Below, piece after piece: positions 9,311 through 19,086 of a DNA stretch of 64,000 nucleotides. The stretch comes from Deinococcus aquaticus. Its GTDB lineage: Bacteria > Deinococcota > Deinococci > Deinococcales > Deinococcaceae. Location: the NCBI RefSeq assembly GCF_028622095.1, contig NZ_CP115165.1:2973501-3037500 (forward strand). Direction: 5' to 3'. How positions within the stretch are numbered: the first letter of the stretch is position 1; each line of letters begins with the position of its first letter. Made by a program: the position numbers and the translations under genes. A model generated the notes under the pieces. That model was not told the DNA's origin. It worked only from the letters and a program-made list of their open reading frames with translations, and did not search any database.

Positions 9311-10015
9311 TCAGTCGCCGGTGTCGAGCAGCAGTTTGGGCCTGAATTTCAGCATGTCGGCGGCCACGAGGTGCGCGGGCACCCCACTGACGTGCTGCAT
9401 GCTGCGCTGGACGGGCACGCCGTGCAGGTGCCCGTACACGATCATGTCGGGGCAGGCGTCGTCGATGACGCGGGTGATGGGGTTGGCGGGGTACGGGGGT
9501 GTGGCGGGCGGGTAGTGCAGCATCAGGATCAGGTGATCGCCGGGTTGCCGCAGGGCGCGGGCGGCTTTCACGCTCAGGCTCAGGCGCTCGGCCTCGCGGG
9601 TCAGGAGGCGGGTATCGTCGTCGCCCAGCGGGTCGTGGCCGGGCGTGAGCCAGCCGCGCGAGCCGCACACGACGACATTTTCCACGCGCACGGCGTCGTT
9701 CACGACGGCCAGCATGCCGGGTGGCAGCGCCGCGCGGAGTTTCCCGGCGGTGGGCCACCAGTAGTCGTGGTTGCCGCGCAGCAGGACCTTGGTGCCGGGC
9801 AGCGCAGCGACGGGGGCCAGGTCGGTCATGGCATCCGGGAGACGCATGGCCCAGGACAGGTCGCCGGGCAGCAGCACGAGGTCCTGCGGGCGGACGAGGT
9901 CCTGCCACTGGTCGAAGATGGCCTGCGGGTGGCCCGCCCAGTTCGGCCCGAAGACCGTCATGGGTTTCGGGGTGACAGTGGCGAGGTGCAGGTCGGCAAT
10001 GGCGTACACGCGCAT
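9311..10015 (-). CDS. Metallophosphoesterase (calcineurin-like)
   Basis: 234 residues with all dinuclear metal-binding signatures in order: YAIADLHL (D-x-H), LPGDLSWAM (GD), LRGNHDYWW (GNHD), LMLHYPP and VYGHLHGV (GHxH). This matches the short bacterial UPF/COG1768-like phosphohydrolases. Substrate unknown; possibly nucleotide phosphodiesters. ATG at 10015 begins the usual [10 protein letters not shown]. Upstream lies the tRNA-Pro gene with its terminator, so it is probably transcribed separately. Confidence 0.88.
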   Translation of the reverse strand: MRVYAIADLHLATVTPKPMTVFGPNWAGHPQAIFDQWQDLVRPQDLVLLPGDLSWAMRLPDAMTDLAPVAALPGTKVLLRGNHDYWWPTAGKLRAALPPGMLAVVNDAVRVENVVVCGSRGWLTPGHDPLGDDDTRLLTREAERLSLSVKAARALRQPGDHLILMLHYPPATPPYPANPITRVIDDACPDMIVYGHLHGVPVQRSMQHVSGVPAHLVAADMLKFRPKLLLDTGD

Positions 10016-10068
10016 GGGGTCTGGGTCGTCTCCGGGTCGGGAAGGGGGCGGGGCGGGCGGGGCAGCAG

Positions 10069-10105
10069 AAAAGCGCCTTCCCGCATGGTACGGGAAGGCG
10101 CTTTT
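10069..10105 (-). terminator. Rho-independent terminator downstream of tRNA-Pro
   Basis: Perfect 15-bp stem (AAAAGCGCCTTCCCG with its reverse complement) around a 7-base loop, bounded by A/T runs on both sides, seven bases past the CCA end of the tRNA. The T-run on the minus strand fits termination of the tRNA transcript. Confidence 0.85.
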
Positions 10106-10111
10106 CCATGA

Positions 10112-10188
<77 letters not shown>

Positions 10189-10282
10189 AACCCGACCATC
10201 ACCCCGCTCTCGCAGGGCAGGGGGTAGTCTACGCGGCGCTTTCCGGGGTGTCAAGCGGCGCGGGGCGCGTCATTCCACAGTG

Positions 10283-10900
10283 TCATTCCCAGTCTTCCGG
10301 ACTGTCTTGCGGGTCGTCCGGCAACTCCTCTTCCGGCCCCTCCCCTGCCGGCAGGTTGGCGACGTGCTCGCGGATGGCGGGCCAGATGACGTTCCCGGTA
10401 AAGCCCCGCCGCGCGAGGAACCCGAACGCGCTGGCCTGCGGGTCGCGCTTGCGGGCAAAGGACGACCAGCGGCGCACGAGCAGTTCCCGCACGACCTGCG
10501 TCTCGTCGTCCGGGTCGCGGGCGTCCACGGTCTCGCGGATCAGGTCGTCGGTCAGGCCCCGGCGTTTGAGGGTCTGCCGGACGCGCAGGCCGCCCACGCC
10601 GCGCCGCGCTCCCTCGACCCGCGCGACCTGCGCGTCGTCCTGGTACCCGAGTTCCTGCACGCGGGCCAGGACCTCGGCGATCAGGTCCGGGTCGTCGCTG
10701 CGTTTCTCCAGTTTCGCGCGCAGTTCCGCCTGCGTCAGTGCCCGCTGGCCCAGCGCGCGGAACGCGTACCCGATCAGGGCGTCGCGCTGCTCCTGCGGGG
10801 TGCGTTCCCGCGCGGGCCGGGCGTCGCGCGGCGGCCCAGCCTCCGGGTCGGCGTCGGGCGTGCGGGCCGCGCGGCGTCCGGGTCTGTATCGTCCGGTCAT
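10283..10900 (-). CDS. recX: Regulatory protein RecX
   Basis: 205-residue modulator of RecA filament activity. The repeated three-helix RecX units are visible: [17 protein letters not shown]...[16 protein letters not shown], then [19 protein letters not shown] and a third [25 protein letters not shown]. The N-terminal 40 residues are basic and Pro/Arg rich, longer than in many RecX proteins, and the C-terminus is acidic ([19 protein letters not shown]). The ATG at 10900 follows a CATACT box by seven bases and is divergent from the rpsT promoter. Relevant to DNA repair, where RecX restrains RecA. Confidence 0.9.
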   Translation of the reverse strand: MTGRYRPGRRAARTPDADPEAGPPRDARPARERTPQEQRDALIGYAFRALGQRALTQAELRAKLEKRSDDPDLIAEVLARVQELGYQDDAQVARVEGARRGVGGLRVRQTLKRRGLTDDLIRETVDARDPDDETQVVRELLVRRWSSFARKRDPQASAFGFLARRGFTGNVIWPAIREHVANLPAGEGPEEELPDDPQDSPEDWE

Positions 10901-10917
10901 GCCCGCCAGTATGGCGC

Positions 10918-10946
10918 TTGCCACGGCCCGCAAAGGCAGGTATAGT
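10918..10946 (+). promoter_or_regulatory. Promoter of rpsT
   Basis: TTGCCA (10918-10923), a 17-base spacer and TATAGT (10941-10946) form a near-consensus sigma-70 type promoter. It overlaps the divergent recX leaderless promoter region within about 30 bases. It implies a roughly 155-nt leader before rpsT. Confidence 0.75.
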
Positions 10947-10949
10947 CAC

Positions 10950-11105
10950 GAGGTTGCCCACCCCGCGCGGGTGGCAGCCCGGACCAGCCGCCCAGCGTGG
11001 CGCGCAGGTCCGGCGCGCCGGACCCGATACCCGGACGCTCGTGTTCCCCAGCGTGGGAACCGCCCTGCACCGCCAGACCGGCGGCGGGAGAAAAGGAGAA
11101 TTCAC
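10950..11105 (+). promoter_or_regulatory. Structured 5' leader of rpsT
   Basis: The leader contains a perfect 18-bp palindrome, GGTCCGGC GCGCCGGACC (11007-11024), and a second hairpin GTTCCCCAGCGTGGGAAC just downstream, ending in the AAAAGGAG ribosome site. Ribosomal protein S20 is known to autoregulate its own synthesis in E. coli, so a translational control structure is plausible here, but no S20-binding 16S mimic was identified. Confidence 0.45.
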
Positions 11106-11384
11106 ATGGCCCTTCGTCACAAATCCGCCCAGAAACGCCACCGCCAGAGCCTCAAGCGCCGCAACACCAACCGCAGCCGCAAGAGCACCATCAAGACCTT
11201 CACCAAGAAGGCCGTCGTGGCCGCCCAGACCGGCGCCGAGGACCTGAACACCCTGCAGGCCCGCGCCGAGAGCCTGATCGACAAGGCCGCCAAGGGCAGC
11301 ACCCTGCACAAGAACACCGCGGCCCGCAAGAAGAGCCGCCTCGCCAAGGCCATCAACAAGGCCAAGGCCGCGCAGCAGAGCTGA
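11106..11384 (+). CDS. rpsT: 30S ribosomal protein S20
   Basis: 92-residue, strongly basic 16S rRNA-binding protein. Opens [18 protein letters not shown], with the S20 signature [11 protein letters not shown], and ends [18 protein letters not shown]. Length is normal for the family. A strong ribosome site (AAAAGGAG) precedes the ATG; transcription comes from the TTGCCA/TATAGT promoter and ends at a hairpin 16 bases past the stop. Monocistronic. Confidence 0.97.
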   Translation: MALRHKSAQKRHRQSLKRRNTNRSRKSTIKTFTKKAVVAAQTGAEDLNTLQARAESLIDKAAKGSTLHKNTAARKKSRLAKAINKAKAAQQS

Positions 11385-11399
11385 GCCCACAGGCACACG

Positions 11400-11434
11400 A
11401 AACCCCGTCCCACCCCAGCGGTGAGGCGGGGTTT
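11400..11434 (+). terminator. Terminator of rpsT
   Basis: AAACCCCGT paired with GCGGGGTTT nearly 16 bases after the rpsT stop, ending in a T-rich tract. Confidence 0.75.
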
Positions 11435-11467
11435 CGCGTTGCCTGTCGCAGCAGGGCCGCGAAAAAG

Positions 11468-11499
11468 GCAGCGACTCCCGAGGGTGGGAGTCGCCGCCT
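11468..11499 (-). terminator. Terminator of the exported-protein gene
   Basis: Stem GCGACTCCC/GGGAGTCGC extended by GGC/GCC; on the minus strand it is followed by TTTTTC, so it ends transcripts from the gene at 11552-12079. Confidence 0.75.
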
Positions 11500-11551
11500 G
11501 TCTGACACTGTTCTGGCTGAGGCTACCTGCTCGCTGAGCTGACTTGACCGC

Positions 11552-12079
11552 TTACTTGACGGTGGCGCGAATGGCGCAGGTGCCTTCCTGACCGGCGTTC
11601 AGGCGGGCGATGTTCCAGCGGACGCCGGTGTACTCGCTGGGTTTGACCTCGACTTTCTTCTGCACGCTCTTGCCGTTCTCGGTGACGGTCACGGTTTTCA
11701 TGAGCGGCGCGGCGGCGAAGGTCTTGCCGTCGGTGGTGTACTGCGTGGTGACGCCGCCGACCGTGCAGGACGCCTGCTGGAAGGTGGTGGCCGGGTCGAC
11801 TTTCATGTTCAGGGCGATGCCGCTCAGGGCGCCCGTGCTGACGTTCTTGAAGGTCTGCGTGAGGGACAGGACGGTGCCGGGGATGACCTGTTTCTTGCTG
11901 GCGTCGGTCAGCACCTCGACTTTCTTGCCGTCGCGGGTTTCCTGCGTGACGACCAGGGTCGCGGCCTTCAGGGTCAGGGGGCTGGTCTGGGTGCCCTGGG
12001 CGGTGGCGGCGGGCAGCAGGGCCGCGCCGGTCAGGGCGGCCATCAGGGTCAGGCGGGCGGTGCGGGTGGGGGTGTTCAT
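11552..12079 (-). CDS. Hypothetical exported protein with DUF11-like beta domain
   Basis: 175 residues. Residues 1-28 form a signal peptide (basic start, hydrophobic LTLMAALTGAALLPAA, cleavage near ATA-QG). The mature part resembles an Ig-like/DUF11 repeat unit: PGTVLSLTQTFKNVSTGALSGIALNMKVDP and VRWNIARLNAGQEGTCAIRATVK. Such domains occur in Deinococcus surface and envelope proteins. Two Cys residues (ASCTV, GTCAI) could form a disulfide. No known function. Single gene; terminator lies after its stop and a G-rich leader of about 200 bases before it. Confidence 0.7.
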   Translation of the reverse strand: MNTPTRTARLTLMAALTGAALLPAATAQGTQTSPLTLKAATLVVTQETRDGKKVEVLTDASKKQVIPGTVLSLTQTFKNVSTGALSGIALNMKVDPATTFQQASCTVGGVTTQYTTDGKTFAAAPLMKTVTVTENGKSVQKKVEVKPSEYTGVRWNIARLNAGQEGTCAIRATVK

Positions 12080-12278
12080 GTCGTGACCTCCGGGTCAGGC
12101 AGGGTTGAGGTGGGGGGTGGCCGCGCCCGGCGGCGACCGGGGAGCTCCCCTCATCTGTACCGCGCGGCTTCATGAGCTGCGTGGGTCTGCTGGGGGATGC
12201 ATACCCCCCGCCGGGCGCGTGCTACGCGTCAGATTCAGGTCAGTACGGGTCAGGGGCCCCCGGCGGGCAATCGGTGGG

Positions 12279-13610
<1,332 letters not shown>

Positions 13611-13736
13611 GATGAAGCCCATCATACGCGTGGGAGTGCCGTGAGTACCTGACTCATGGCTGACCAGGCCGGAACAGTCTTCTTGCACCGGGTTCAGTCC
13701 CGGCAACCCGGCGGGGCGCAGGCGCGTACCGGAGGC

Positions 13737-13976
13737 ATGAGTGGATTCTCTGGCGGGTCGTTTTCGTTCAGTCGCAGCGGACGCGGGGGTGGTCTGGGTG
13801 GCCTGCTCGGCGGGCGCCACAGCCGCAGCAGTTTCAGCGGGGGCCGCGCCCACTACGGGCGGCGCGGGCATTACCGGCAGCGGCGCGGCGGGTGCCTGGG
13901 CTGCCTGGGCGTGGTCGCGCTGGTCACCGTGACCCTGGCGGGCGGCGCGGCGGGCCTGCTGACGCTGCTGGGCTGA
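13737..13976 (+). CDS. Small Gly/Ser/Arg-rich protein with one C-terminal membrane helix
   Basis: 79 residues. The first 50 are low complexity (Gly, Ser, Arg, His; SGFSGGSFSFSRSGRGGG, RRGHYRQRR), then a Cys pair in GCLGCLGV leads into a single hydrophobic segment VVALVTVTLAGGAAGLLTLLG. It is not recognised. The stop overlaps the ATG of the downstream kinase by one base (TGATG), so the two are likely co-translated. The start could lie 27 codons upstream, but the GGAGG just before this ATG favours 13737. Confidence 0.55.
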   Translation: MSGFSGGSFSFSRSGRGGGLGGLLGGRHSRSSFSGGRAHYGRRGHYRQRRGGCLGCLGVVALVTVTLAGGAAGLLTLLG

Positions 13977-15013
13977 TGCGCTCCGGGCCGGCCGCCGCGC
14001 TGGCCGACACGCTGACCGTGCTGCGCGGCGACGGGCCGGTGATCCTGCACGCCCGCCGCTGGCCGCGCGACCTGCACGCCCTGTTTCCGGGTGTGGGCCG
14101 CCCGCTGGAACGCTGGGTGGGTGAGGGGGCGGCCTTCGCCCGCTTCAATGCAGGCGGGGAGCCGCTGTTCCTGAAGTTCATTCCGGCCGGCTGGCGGGAC
14201 CGCCGCGCCTGGGAACGCCTGGCCCGCGAGGCCGCGTACCTGCGGGACCTCGCGCCGCTCTCGCCGGTGCCGCACGCCCCTTTCCGGCACGCGGCGCAGT
14301 CGGAGCGCACGCCGCACGCGCACCTGCTGACCCGCGACTTGACCGAGGAGACGACCGGCTGGGGGGCGTTTGCGAATGACGCGGCGCGCGGCGCGGCCCT
14401 GCTGGAAATCGCGCGGCTGCTGGCGCGGCACCACGCGTTCTGGGCGGGTCCGGGACAGGCGGCGCTGCGCGGCCCGTGGGCGTGGCAGCCGGAGCGGGTG
14501 CTTGAGCGCGCCGCCCGGATGCACGCCCAGCTAACGGCAGGCGGTCTGAGCGGCCCGGACGGACGGCCTGCGCCGCTGCCAGAGCCGGTGGTGCGGGCGG
14601 CACGCGAGGCGGCCGGGCAACTGCCCTCGCTGCTGGCGGCGGCCCCCGTGACGACCCTGGTGCACGGCGACATTCACGCCGGGCAGGTGCTGTGGCGCGG
14701 GCCGCAGCCGGTCCTGATCGATTACGGGCAGGTGCACGCCAGTGTGCCGGGCGAGGACCTCGCGCACCTGCTGGCGCTCCGCCTGGACGCCACCGACCGC
14801 GCCCGCCTGGGACCGGACCTGCGCGCCGTGTACCGGGACGAACTGGCCCGCGGCGGCCTGCCCCTGACGGACGCGGAACTGGCGGCGCAGGAACGCGCGG
14901 GACTGGCCCTGAACCTGCTGTCGGTGGTGCGACAGGCGGCGCGCACGCCGGAGCGGGGCACGGCCGAGGCGGCGCTGAAGGTCACGGCGGCGTGGGAAGA
15001 ACTGGCTGGCTAG
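13976..15013 (+). CDS. Aminoglycoside phosphotransferase (APH)-fold kinase family protein
   Basis: 345 residues of the protein-kinase-like APH/choline kinase fold. An N-lobe Lys strand is seen in FLKFIPAGWRDRR, the catalytic loop in TLVHGDIHAGQVLW (Brenner motif HGDxHxxQ) and the metal-binding Asp in PVLIDYGQVHASVPGEDLAHLL. Natural substrates of such proteins range from sugars and choline to antibiotics; nothing here singles out resistance. It is coupled to the small Gly-rich membrane protein upstream. Its 3' end overlaps, on the opposite strand, the 3' end of the broken AlkZ-like gene by 32 bases. Confidence 0.8.
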   Translation: MRSGPAAALADTLTVLRGDGPVILHARRWPRDLHALFPGVGRPLERWVGEGAAFARFNAGGEPLFLKFIPAGWRDRRAWERLAREAAYLRDLAPLSPVPHAPFRHAAQSERTPHAHLLTRDLTEETTGWGAFANDAARGAALLEIARLLARHHAFWAGPGQAALRGPWAWQPERVLERAARMHAQLTAGGLSGPDGRPAPLPEPVVRAAREAAGQLPSLLAAAPVTTLVHGDIHAGQVLWRGPQPVLIDYGQVHASVPGEDLAHLLALRLDATDRARLGPDLRAVYRDELARGGLPLTDAELAAQERAGLALNLLSVVRQAARTPERGTAEAALKVTAAWEELAG

Positions 15014-15396
15014 GGGCCGTACGGACTCCATCACCCAGACCCTCCAGCCCCAGGAAGGCGCGCCAGCGGTCCAGTTCGCGGTCCAGCGAGCGGGTGAACG
15101 CGCCGGTCTGCCGCACGCCGGGCACGAAGCCCAGGTCGGTGATCAGTTCGCCGCCCTGCACGCTCAGGTTTGCCCAGCCGACAGCCCGCCCCGCGTGAAA
15201 GACCGGCAGGGCGTAGTACCCGAACTGGCGCTTCGGGGCGGGCGTGTACGCCTCGAAACGGTACGTCCAGCCGTGCAGGTGCGCGAAGCGGCGGCGGTCC
15301 CACACCAGCGGATCAAAGGGGTTCACGATGCGCACGCCGCGCGGGGCGGGAGCCTGCGCGGGGTCCTGCGCGGGCAGCCACACGTACGTCAGGCCG
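14982..15396 (-). pseudogene. AlkZ/YcaQ-like DNA glycosylase, C-terminal fragment (cut by IS)
   Basis: C-terminal third of a winged-helix protein of the AlkZ/YcaQ (HTH_42) family: GLTYVWLPAQDP, VNPFDPLVWDRRRFAHLHGW, YRFEAYTPAPKRQFGYYALPV. These are family hallmarks (the DPLVWDR and RQFGYY blocks). In Streptomyces AlkZ and E. coli YcaQ unhook interstrand DNA crosslinks. The reading frame continues upstream into an insertion element; the remaining N-terminal part lies at 16580-17316. Removing the element and one TCTA copy restores a continuous 383-codon frame with ...SARVD joined to GLTYV.... Confidence 0.85.
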
Positions 15397-15400
15397 TCTA

Positions 15401-16579
15401 CCAAGAGTTTCCACAGGCGAGGGAATAGCGACCAGCACGAAGGCCCAGGAGGCAGGGGCTTGAAATTCCCCGGTCTCATGGGCCTTTATGCGAAGTGACT
15501 ATGCCTCGCATCCCCAGCCTACCGCACAGCATCATCACCGCTCAGCTGAACCGGGTCACCAGCCTCAGTGGCCTCATCCCCTACAGCACCCTGTGTAAAA
15601 GTGCCATCTCCAAAGAGATGGCGCGGGACTCCTTCGCCTCCACGGAGGACTTCAAGCGTCGAGCCAGGAACGCGCCGGAGGGCGCGTTCCTGGCCATTGA
15701 TTTCGTCATGGTGCCCCACGCCGGACGGACGATGGAAGGCGTGAACTACCACTACAGCGGTCAGGCCCAGACCCGTCTGGGCCATCAGTTCACCTCCGCG
15801 GCCCTGGTCAGGTTCGGTGAAGATCCAGTTCCGTTGCTGGAGCGCTTCAAGGTTTCCCAGGCCCTGCATACAGAGCGCTATCCTTACCGTACAGCGACTC
15901 AGGAAATGATCCACGTCGTCCAGGATTGCCTCGCGGCGGGCGTCCCCATGGCGGGTCTCCTCCTGGATGGGGAGTTCGGGCGGGACGCGGCTGTGACCTT
16001 CAGTCGCGAGCATCAGATTCCGGTATTGATCCGTGCCAAAGCCAATATGACCGTGCAGTTCGAGGGTGAGGGACTCACCCTCGGTGCGCTGAGTCGGCAG
16101 TTCCCTCCAGAACGCTGCCACCTGTACGCGGAGTTCGGGTGGCGTGTCCGTCGATTGTCGGTCACCCGTGAGGTCGGTGGGTTCGATGTCCTGATCGTGT
16201 GGCGCAAGGTGCACGGGGAGTGGACACGGTTTTTCCTGTTCAGCACGTTTGGTGGTGACGTCACGGTTCGCTCACTGCTGCGGGCCTGGAAGGCCCGCTG
16301 GGGAATTGAGGTGATTCACCGGTTCTTCAAGCAGAACCTGGGACTGGGACGCTGTCATTGCCGGACGATCCAGGCGCAGGAGAACTGGGTGTGGTGCGTG
16401 GTGGAGGCCTTTCACGCGGTGTTACGGGTGCGTAGGGAAGTACCGGGAATGACGTGGCGGGCCGCACAACGGCAGGCAGCTCAGAATGCCGAAAAGTACG
16501 TCCTGACCGGGATGGAGCAGGACGGCCCCCTGCTTGACGCCGCGTGACACGACATCAGCAGGGAAGTGGAAACTCTTGG
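15401..16579 (+). mobile_element. Complete IS701/IS4-like insertion sequence, 1179 bp
   Basis: Bounded by a perfect 14-bp terminal inverted repeat, CCAAGAGTTTCCAC at the left and GTGGAAACTCTTGG at the right, with a 4-bp direct repeat TCTA outside. Contains one full-length transposase gene on the plus strand, opposite to the gene it interrupts. Base composition is visibly less GC-rich than its surroundings. All parts intact, so it may still be mobile. Confidence 0.92.
15501..16547 (+). CDS. IS701/IS4-like DDE transposase
   Basis: 348 residues. The DDE catalytic residues are placed in FLAIDFVMV (first Asp), LLLDGEFGRD (second Asp) and KARWGIEVIHRFFKQNLGLG (Glu, with the basic residues of the C-terminal helix). 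The helix-turn-helix-like N-terminus opens PRIPSLPHSIITAQLNR. This arrangement fits the IS4 superfamily, most like IS701 given the 4-bp target duplication. Start taken as ATG 15501; a GTG at 15495 in the same frame is possible. No frameshift or internal stop, so it should be functional. Confidence 0.9.
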   Translation: MPRIPSLPHSIITAQLNRVTSLSGLIPYSTLCKSAISKEMARDSFASTEDFKRRARNAPEGAFLAIDFVMVPHAGRTMEGVNYHYSGQAQTRLGHQFTSAALVRFGEDPVPLLERFKVSQALHTERYPYRTATQEMIHVVQDCLAAGVPMAGLLLDGEFGRDAAVTFSREHQIPVLIRAKANMTVQFEGEGLTLGALSRQFPPERCHLYAEFGWRVRRLSVTREVGGFDVLIVWRKVHGEWTRFFLFSTFGGDVTVRSLLRAWKARWGIEVIHRFFKQNLGLGRCHCRTIQAQENWVWCVVEAFHAVLRVRREVPGMTWRAAQRQAAQNAEKYVLTGMEQDGPLLDAA

Positions 16580-17316
16580 TCTACCCGCGCCGAGTGCAGG
16601 TCCTCCCGCACCGCCTGCCGGAACGCGGAGCGCAGTTGCGGCAGCAGGTGCGGAAGGCCGTAGTGCGACAGGCCGATCAGGTACCCCAGGCTCGCCTCGG
16701 GCAGCGGGCCGTACAGCCGCGCGAGCAGGTGCACCGCGCCGCGCAGCCGCTCCGGTTCCGGCAGCGGCGACTCGCGCAGCGCCCGCAGGTGCGGGGCCGG
16801 GCCGTACAGCCGCACGCCCCCAGCCCGGCGGGTGACACGCAACTCGCCCCGGCGGTGCAGCACGTCCAGCGCGCGGGTCGTGGCGCTCGACTGCCCACCC
16901 CAGGCGTTCACGGTGCGGCCCTGTCCCAGCAGCGCCGCCACCTCGCGCGGATGCACCTCCTCACGGCCCTGCACGGCGGCCCGCACCTCGGGCAGCAGGT
17001 CGGGGTGCGCGGCCTCCAGTCGGGTGGACGGCACCTCACGCGGATGCAGCAGTGCCTGCACCGCCCGGGGCATGAACCCGTAGTTGGGCAGCATGTCCTC
17101 CTCGGCGTCCAGGCCAGGGTACAGGCGTTCCAGGTCCCCGGCGCGGTAGCCGGGCACGCGGGCCATCAGGGTCAGGTCCTGCGCGCGAGCCGGCGAGCGG
17201 ATCGGGTCGGCCTGCAAGAAACCCATCGCGTTCAGGGCAGCCTGCACGCTCCGCTGTGGGTCCAGCGTGCGCGCCGCCGCCGCACGCAGGGCCGCCAGGG
17301 TCGGATCGGGAGTCAC
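16580..17316 (-). pseudogene. AlkZ/YcaQ-like DNA glycosylase, N-terminal fragment (cut by IS)
   Basis: N-terminal two thirds of the same winged-helix protein: LRAAAARTLDPQRSVQAALN, FLQADPIRSPARAQDLTLMAR (the QxDPI/RA block), EDMLPNYGFMPR and GRTVNAWGGQSSATTRALDVL. The GTG at 17316 has a TACCCT box six bases upstream. Translation would run from the gene into the IS and stop at 16555, adding about eight foreign residues and losing the C-terminal third. The loss is likely to inactivate the protein, so this strain probably lacks this crosslink-repair glycosylase unless a paralogue exists. Confidence 0.85.
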
Positions 17317-17396
17317 ACAGTCAGGGTAACGTGCCAGACAACGCAGGAAAGGGAGGTGGACCAAGTGGCCCAGCCTCCCTCTCCCGGCTAACTCTT

Positions 17397-17533
17397 ATGC
17401 GGATTCCGTCTGTTTCGTTGACAGATCGGAACACCACCGATCTGCCAACTCCACGCCCGGAACCCGTTTTGCTCCCACTCGCGTCCGCTCGGATTGAACG
17501 GCTTTGCAAGCCATTCAATCGGAGTTCGTCTTA
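17397..17533 (-). repeat. Stop-codon-associated structured repeat, copy 2
   Basis: Reads on the minus strand as TAAGACGAACTCCG...CGGAATCCGCAT. Hairpin 1 is GATTGAA.../...TTCAATC. Hairpin 2 is AGATCGG/CCGATCT, where three base pairs differ from the other copies but pairing is fully kept. The TAA at 17533-17531 is the stop of the ferritin-like gene. Confidence 0.85.
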
Positions 17534-18466
17534 CTTGATGCTGCCGGTCAGGCCGTTGGGGTAGAAGCCGCCCTTGGTGGCGTTGGGGGCCAGGTAGACG
17601 ATGTTCAGCACTTCACGGGTGCTGCGGCCGTACGCCACGCCGTTCTTGTCGGCGGGCGCGACGATCATGTTCCCGGCGTTGTCGCTCAGGCCCTGGTCTT
17701 TCATGCCGCCGACCGAGCCGCGCAGGTTGCTGATGGCCTGCACGACCTGACCGACGTACAGTCCGGCGGCGGCCGTCACCTGACGCTGCTGGTACAGCAT
17801 GGCGCGGATGGCCCCACCGTGGTACGCCTCGACGGCCAGGATGCCGGCGGCGGCCTGCAGGTACGCGGGGTTGGTGATCAGGGTCGCGGCGCCGTTGTAG
17901 GCGGTGACGCCCACGTCCTCGAAGATGAACGCGCCGTGCAGGAAGAACAGGTCGTTGGCGTAGGGGTTGAATCCGTCGATCTTCCCGCCGGACGCGGCCT
18001 TACCGGCGGCGCGGAACGCTCCGTTCAGGTCGATGACGGGGCGGGCGGCGGCGGCCTTCCCGAGCGCGCCGTGCAGGAATTTCACGTGCGCGAGTTCGTC
18101 CTCGGCGATGTCGCGGGCCAGGGCCTGCACGTTGCCGTCCTTGAACTGCATGCCGCGGGCCTGGTCGAGGCTGGCGGGCAGGATGATGTTCGCGCCGCCG
18201 CCGATCTTGCGCAATTCGTCCACGCGGCCCACGGCGGCGAGGTAGAAGGCGGCTTCCAGGTACTCGAGGTTCAGGGCGAAGTTCAGGACGGCCCCGTCGA
18301 TGTCCTTGGCGGGCGCGGCGGCGGCGGTTCCGGCGGTCGCGGCGAGGCTCATGGCGGCGGCGCCCATGCCGATCTTGCCCAGGAAGCCCATGGCGGCGCG
18401 GCGGTTCATGGTGTCGGTGTTGGTGGCGTCGGCGATGATCTGTTCGGTGCTGGTGCGGTTATCCAT
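17531..18466 (-). CDS. Tat-type exported ferritin-like domain protein (desiccation-related family)
   Basis: 311 residues. About residues 20-55 look like a twin-arginine leader ([21 protein letters not shown], then small residues to AAAAPA). The mature part is a ferritin-like four-helix domain: [38 protein letters not shown] and [17 protein letters not shown] carry the Glu/His ligands expected for a di-metal site. This layout matches Ferritin_2 proteins related to plant desiccation protein PCC13-62. Role in metal or oxidative protection is inferred. A clear AGGAG site precedes the ATG. Stop codon lies inside repeat copy 2. Confidence 0.85.
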   Translation of the reverse strand: MDNRTSTEQIIADATNTDTMNRRAAMGFLGKIGMGAAAMSLAATAGTAAAAPAKDIDGAVLNFALNLEYLEAAFYLAAVGRVDELRKIGGGANIILPASLDQARGMQFKDGNVQALARDIAEDELAHVKFLHGALGKAAAARPVIDLNGAFRAAGKAASGGKIDGFNPYANDLFFLHGAFIFEDVGVTAYNGAATLITNPAYLQAAAGILAVEAYHGGAIRAMLYQQRQVTAAAGLYVGQVVQAISNLRGSVGGMKDQGLSDNAGNMIVAPADKNGVAYGRSTREVLNIVYLAPNATKGGFYPNGLTGSIK

Positions 18467-18735
18467 GATGGGTGCTCCTGTGTGGGCGCAGTGAGCCTTC
18501 TGGACGTCACGGGTGTGAGGTCCGGCGGGGCGCTGCGAGAGAGGGATGAGGGGTGGGCGGAACCGGGCGCTGGCCCTGTAGGGGGAACAGCGCTGGCGGC
18601 TCCTTCCTGACAACCGGGTATATGCCGGGGTGCCGGGATCGGATCACGCGCCCGGCACAACATGAACGCGCCCTAAAGGACGCAGGCTGATCCGGGCGGC
18701 CGGACCACACGGGCGGGGCGGCTAGAGTGGGGCGC

Positions 18736-19086
18736 ATGACAGCCTCTCCCACCCTGTTCGAGCGGATCATTGCCCGCGAGATTCCCAGCCAGATCGTGTT
18801 CGAGGACGAGCACTACATCGCCATCCGCGACATTGCGCCCAAGGCGCCCATTCACCTGCTGGTCATTCCGAAGAAGGTCTCGGCGCGCGTGGACGAGATC
18901 ACGGACGCCGCCGAGATGGGCGAGTTGTGGCTGACTGCCACGCGGGTGGCGCGGCAGCACGCGCAGGATTACCGGCTGGTCGTGAACTGCGGCCCCGGCG
19001 GCGGGCAGATGGTCTTCCACACGCACGTGCATATCCTGGCCGGGTGGGAGAACGGCCCGGCCGACGACACGGGCCTGGGCCAGTGA
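18736..19086 (+). CDS. HIT family hydrolase (Hint/PKCI-like)
   Basis: 116-residue histidine-triad nucleotide-binding protein. Opens [22 protein letters not shown], contains [16 protein letters not shown] and ends with the catalytic triad [10 protein letters not shown] after [12 protein letters not shown], typical of purine phosphoramidases. Cytoplasmic. The ATG follows a TAGAGT box by seven bases (leaderless). Its stop overlaps the GTG of the HAD gene by four bases. Confidence 0.93.
   Translation: MTASPTLFERIIAREIPSQIVFEDEHYIAIRDIAPKAPIHLLVIPKKVSARVDEITDAAEMGELWLTATRVARQHAQDYRLVVNCGPGGGQMVFHTHVHILAGWENGPADDTGLGQ

Larger units (their letters stand above)
15397..16583. repeat. TCTA target-site duplication flanking the IS
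   Basis: TCTA at 15397-15400 and again at 16580-16583 directly abut the outer ends of the element. A 4-bp duplication is expected for IS701-type transposition, and one copy is required to rebuild the disrupted gene frame. Confidence 0.85.

Noticed and set aside
13976..15013. Antibiotic resistance gene
   Set aside because: The APH fold is shared by many housekeeping kinases; no close aminoglycoside-enzyme signature was seen.
15018..15036. GTACGGACTCC near the APH gene stop as another repeat remnant
   Set aside because: Only about ten bases match a repeat end, and it lies within the AlkZ-like C-terminal coding sequence, not at a stop codon; chance cannot be excluded.
15401..16579. Genomic island or cargo around the IS
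   Set aside because: The element carries only a transposase and the flanks rejoin exactly in frame, so it is a simple insertion.
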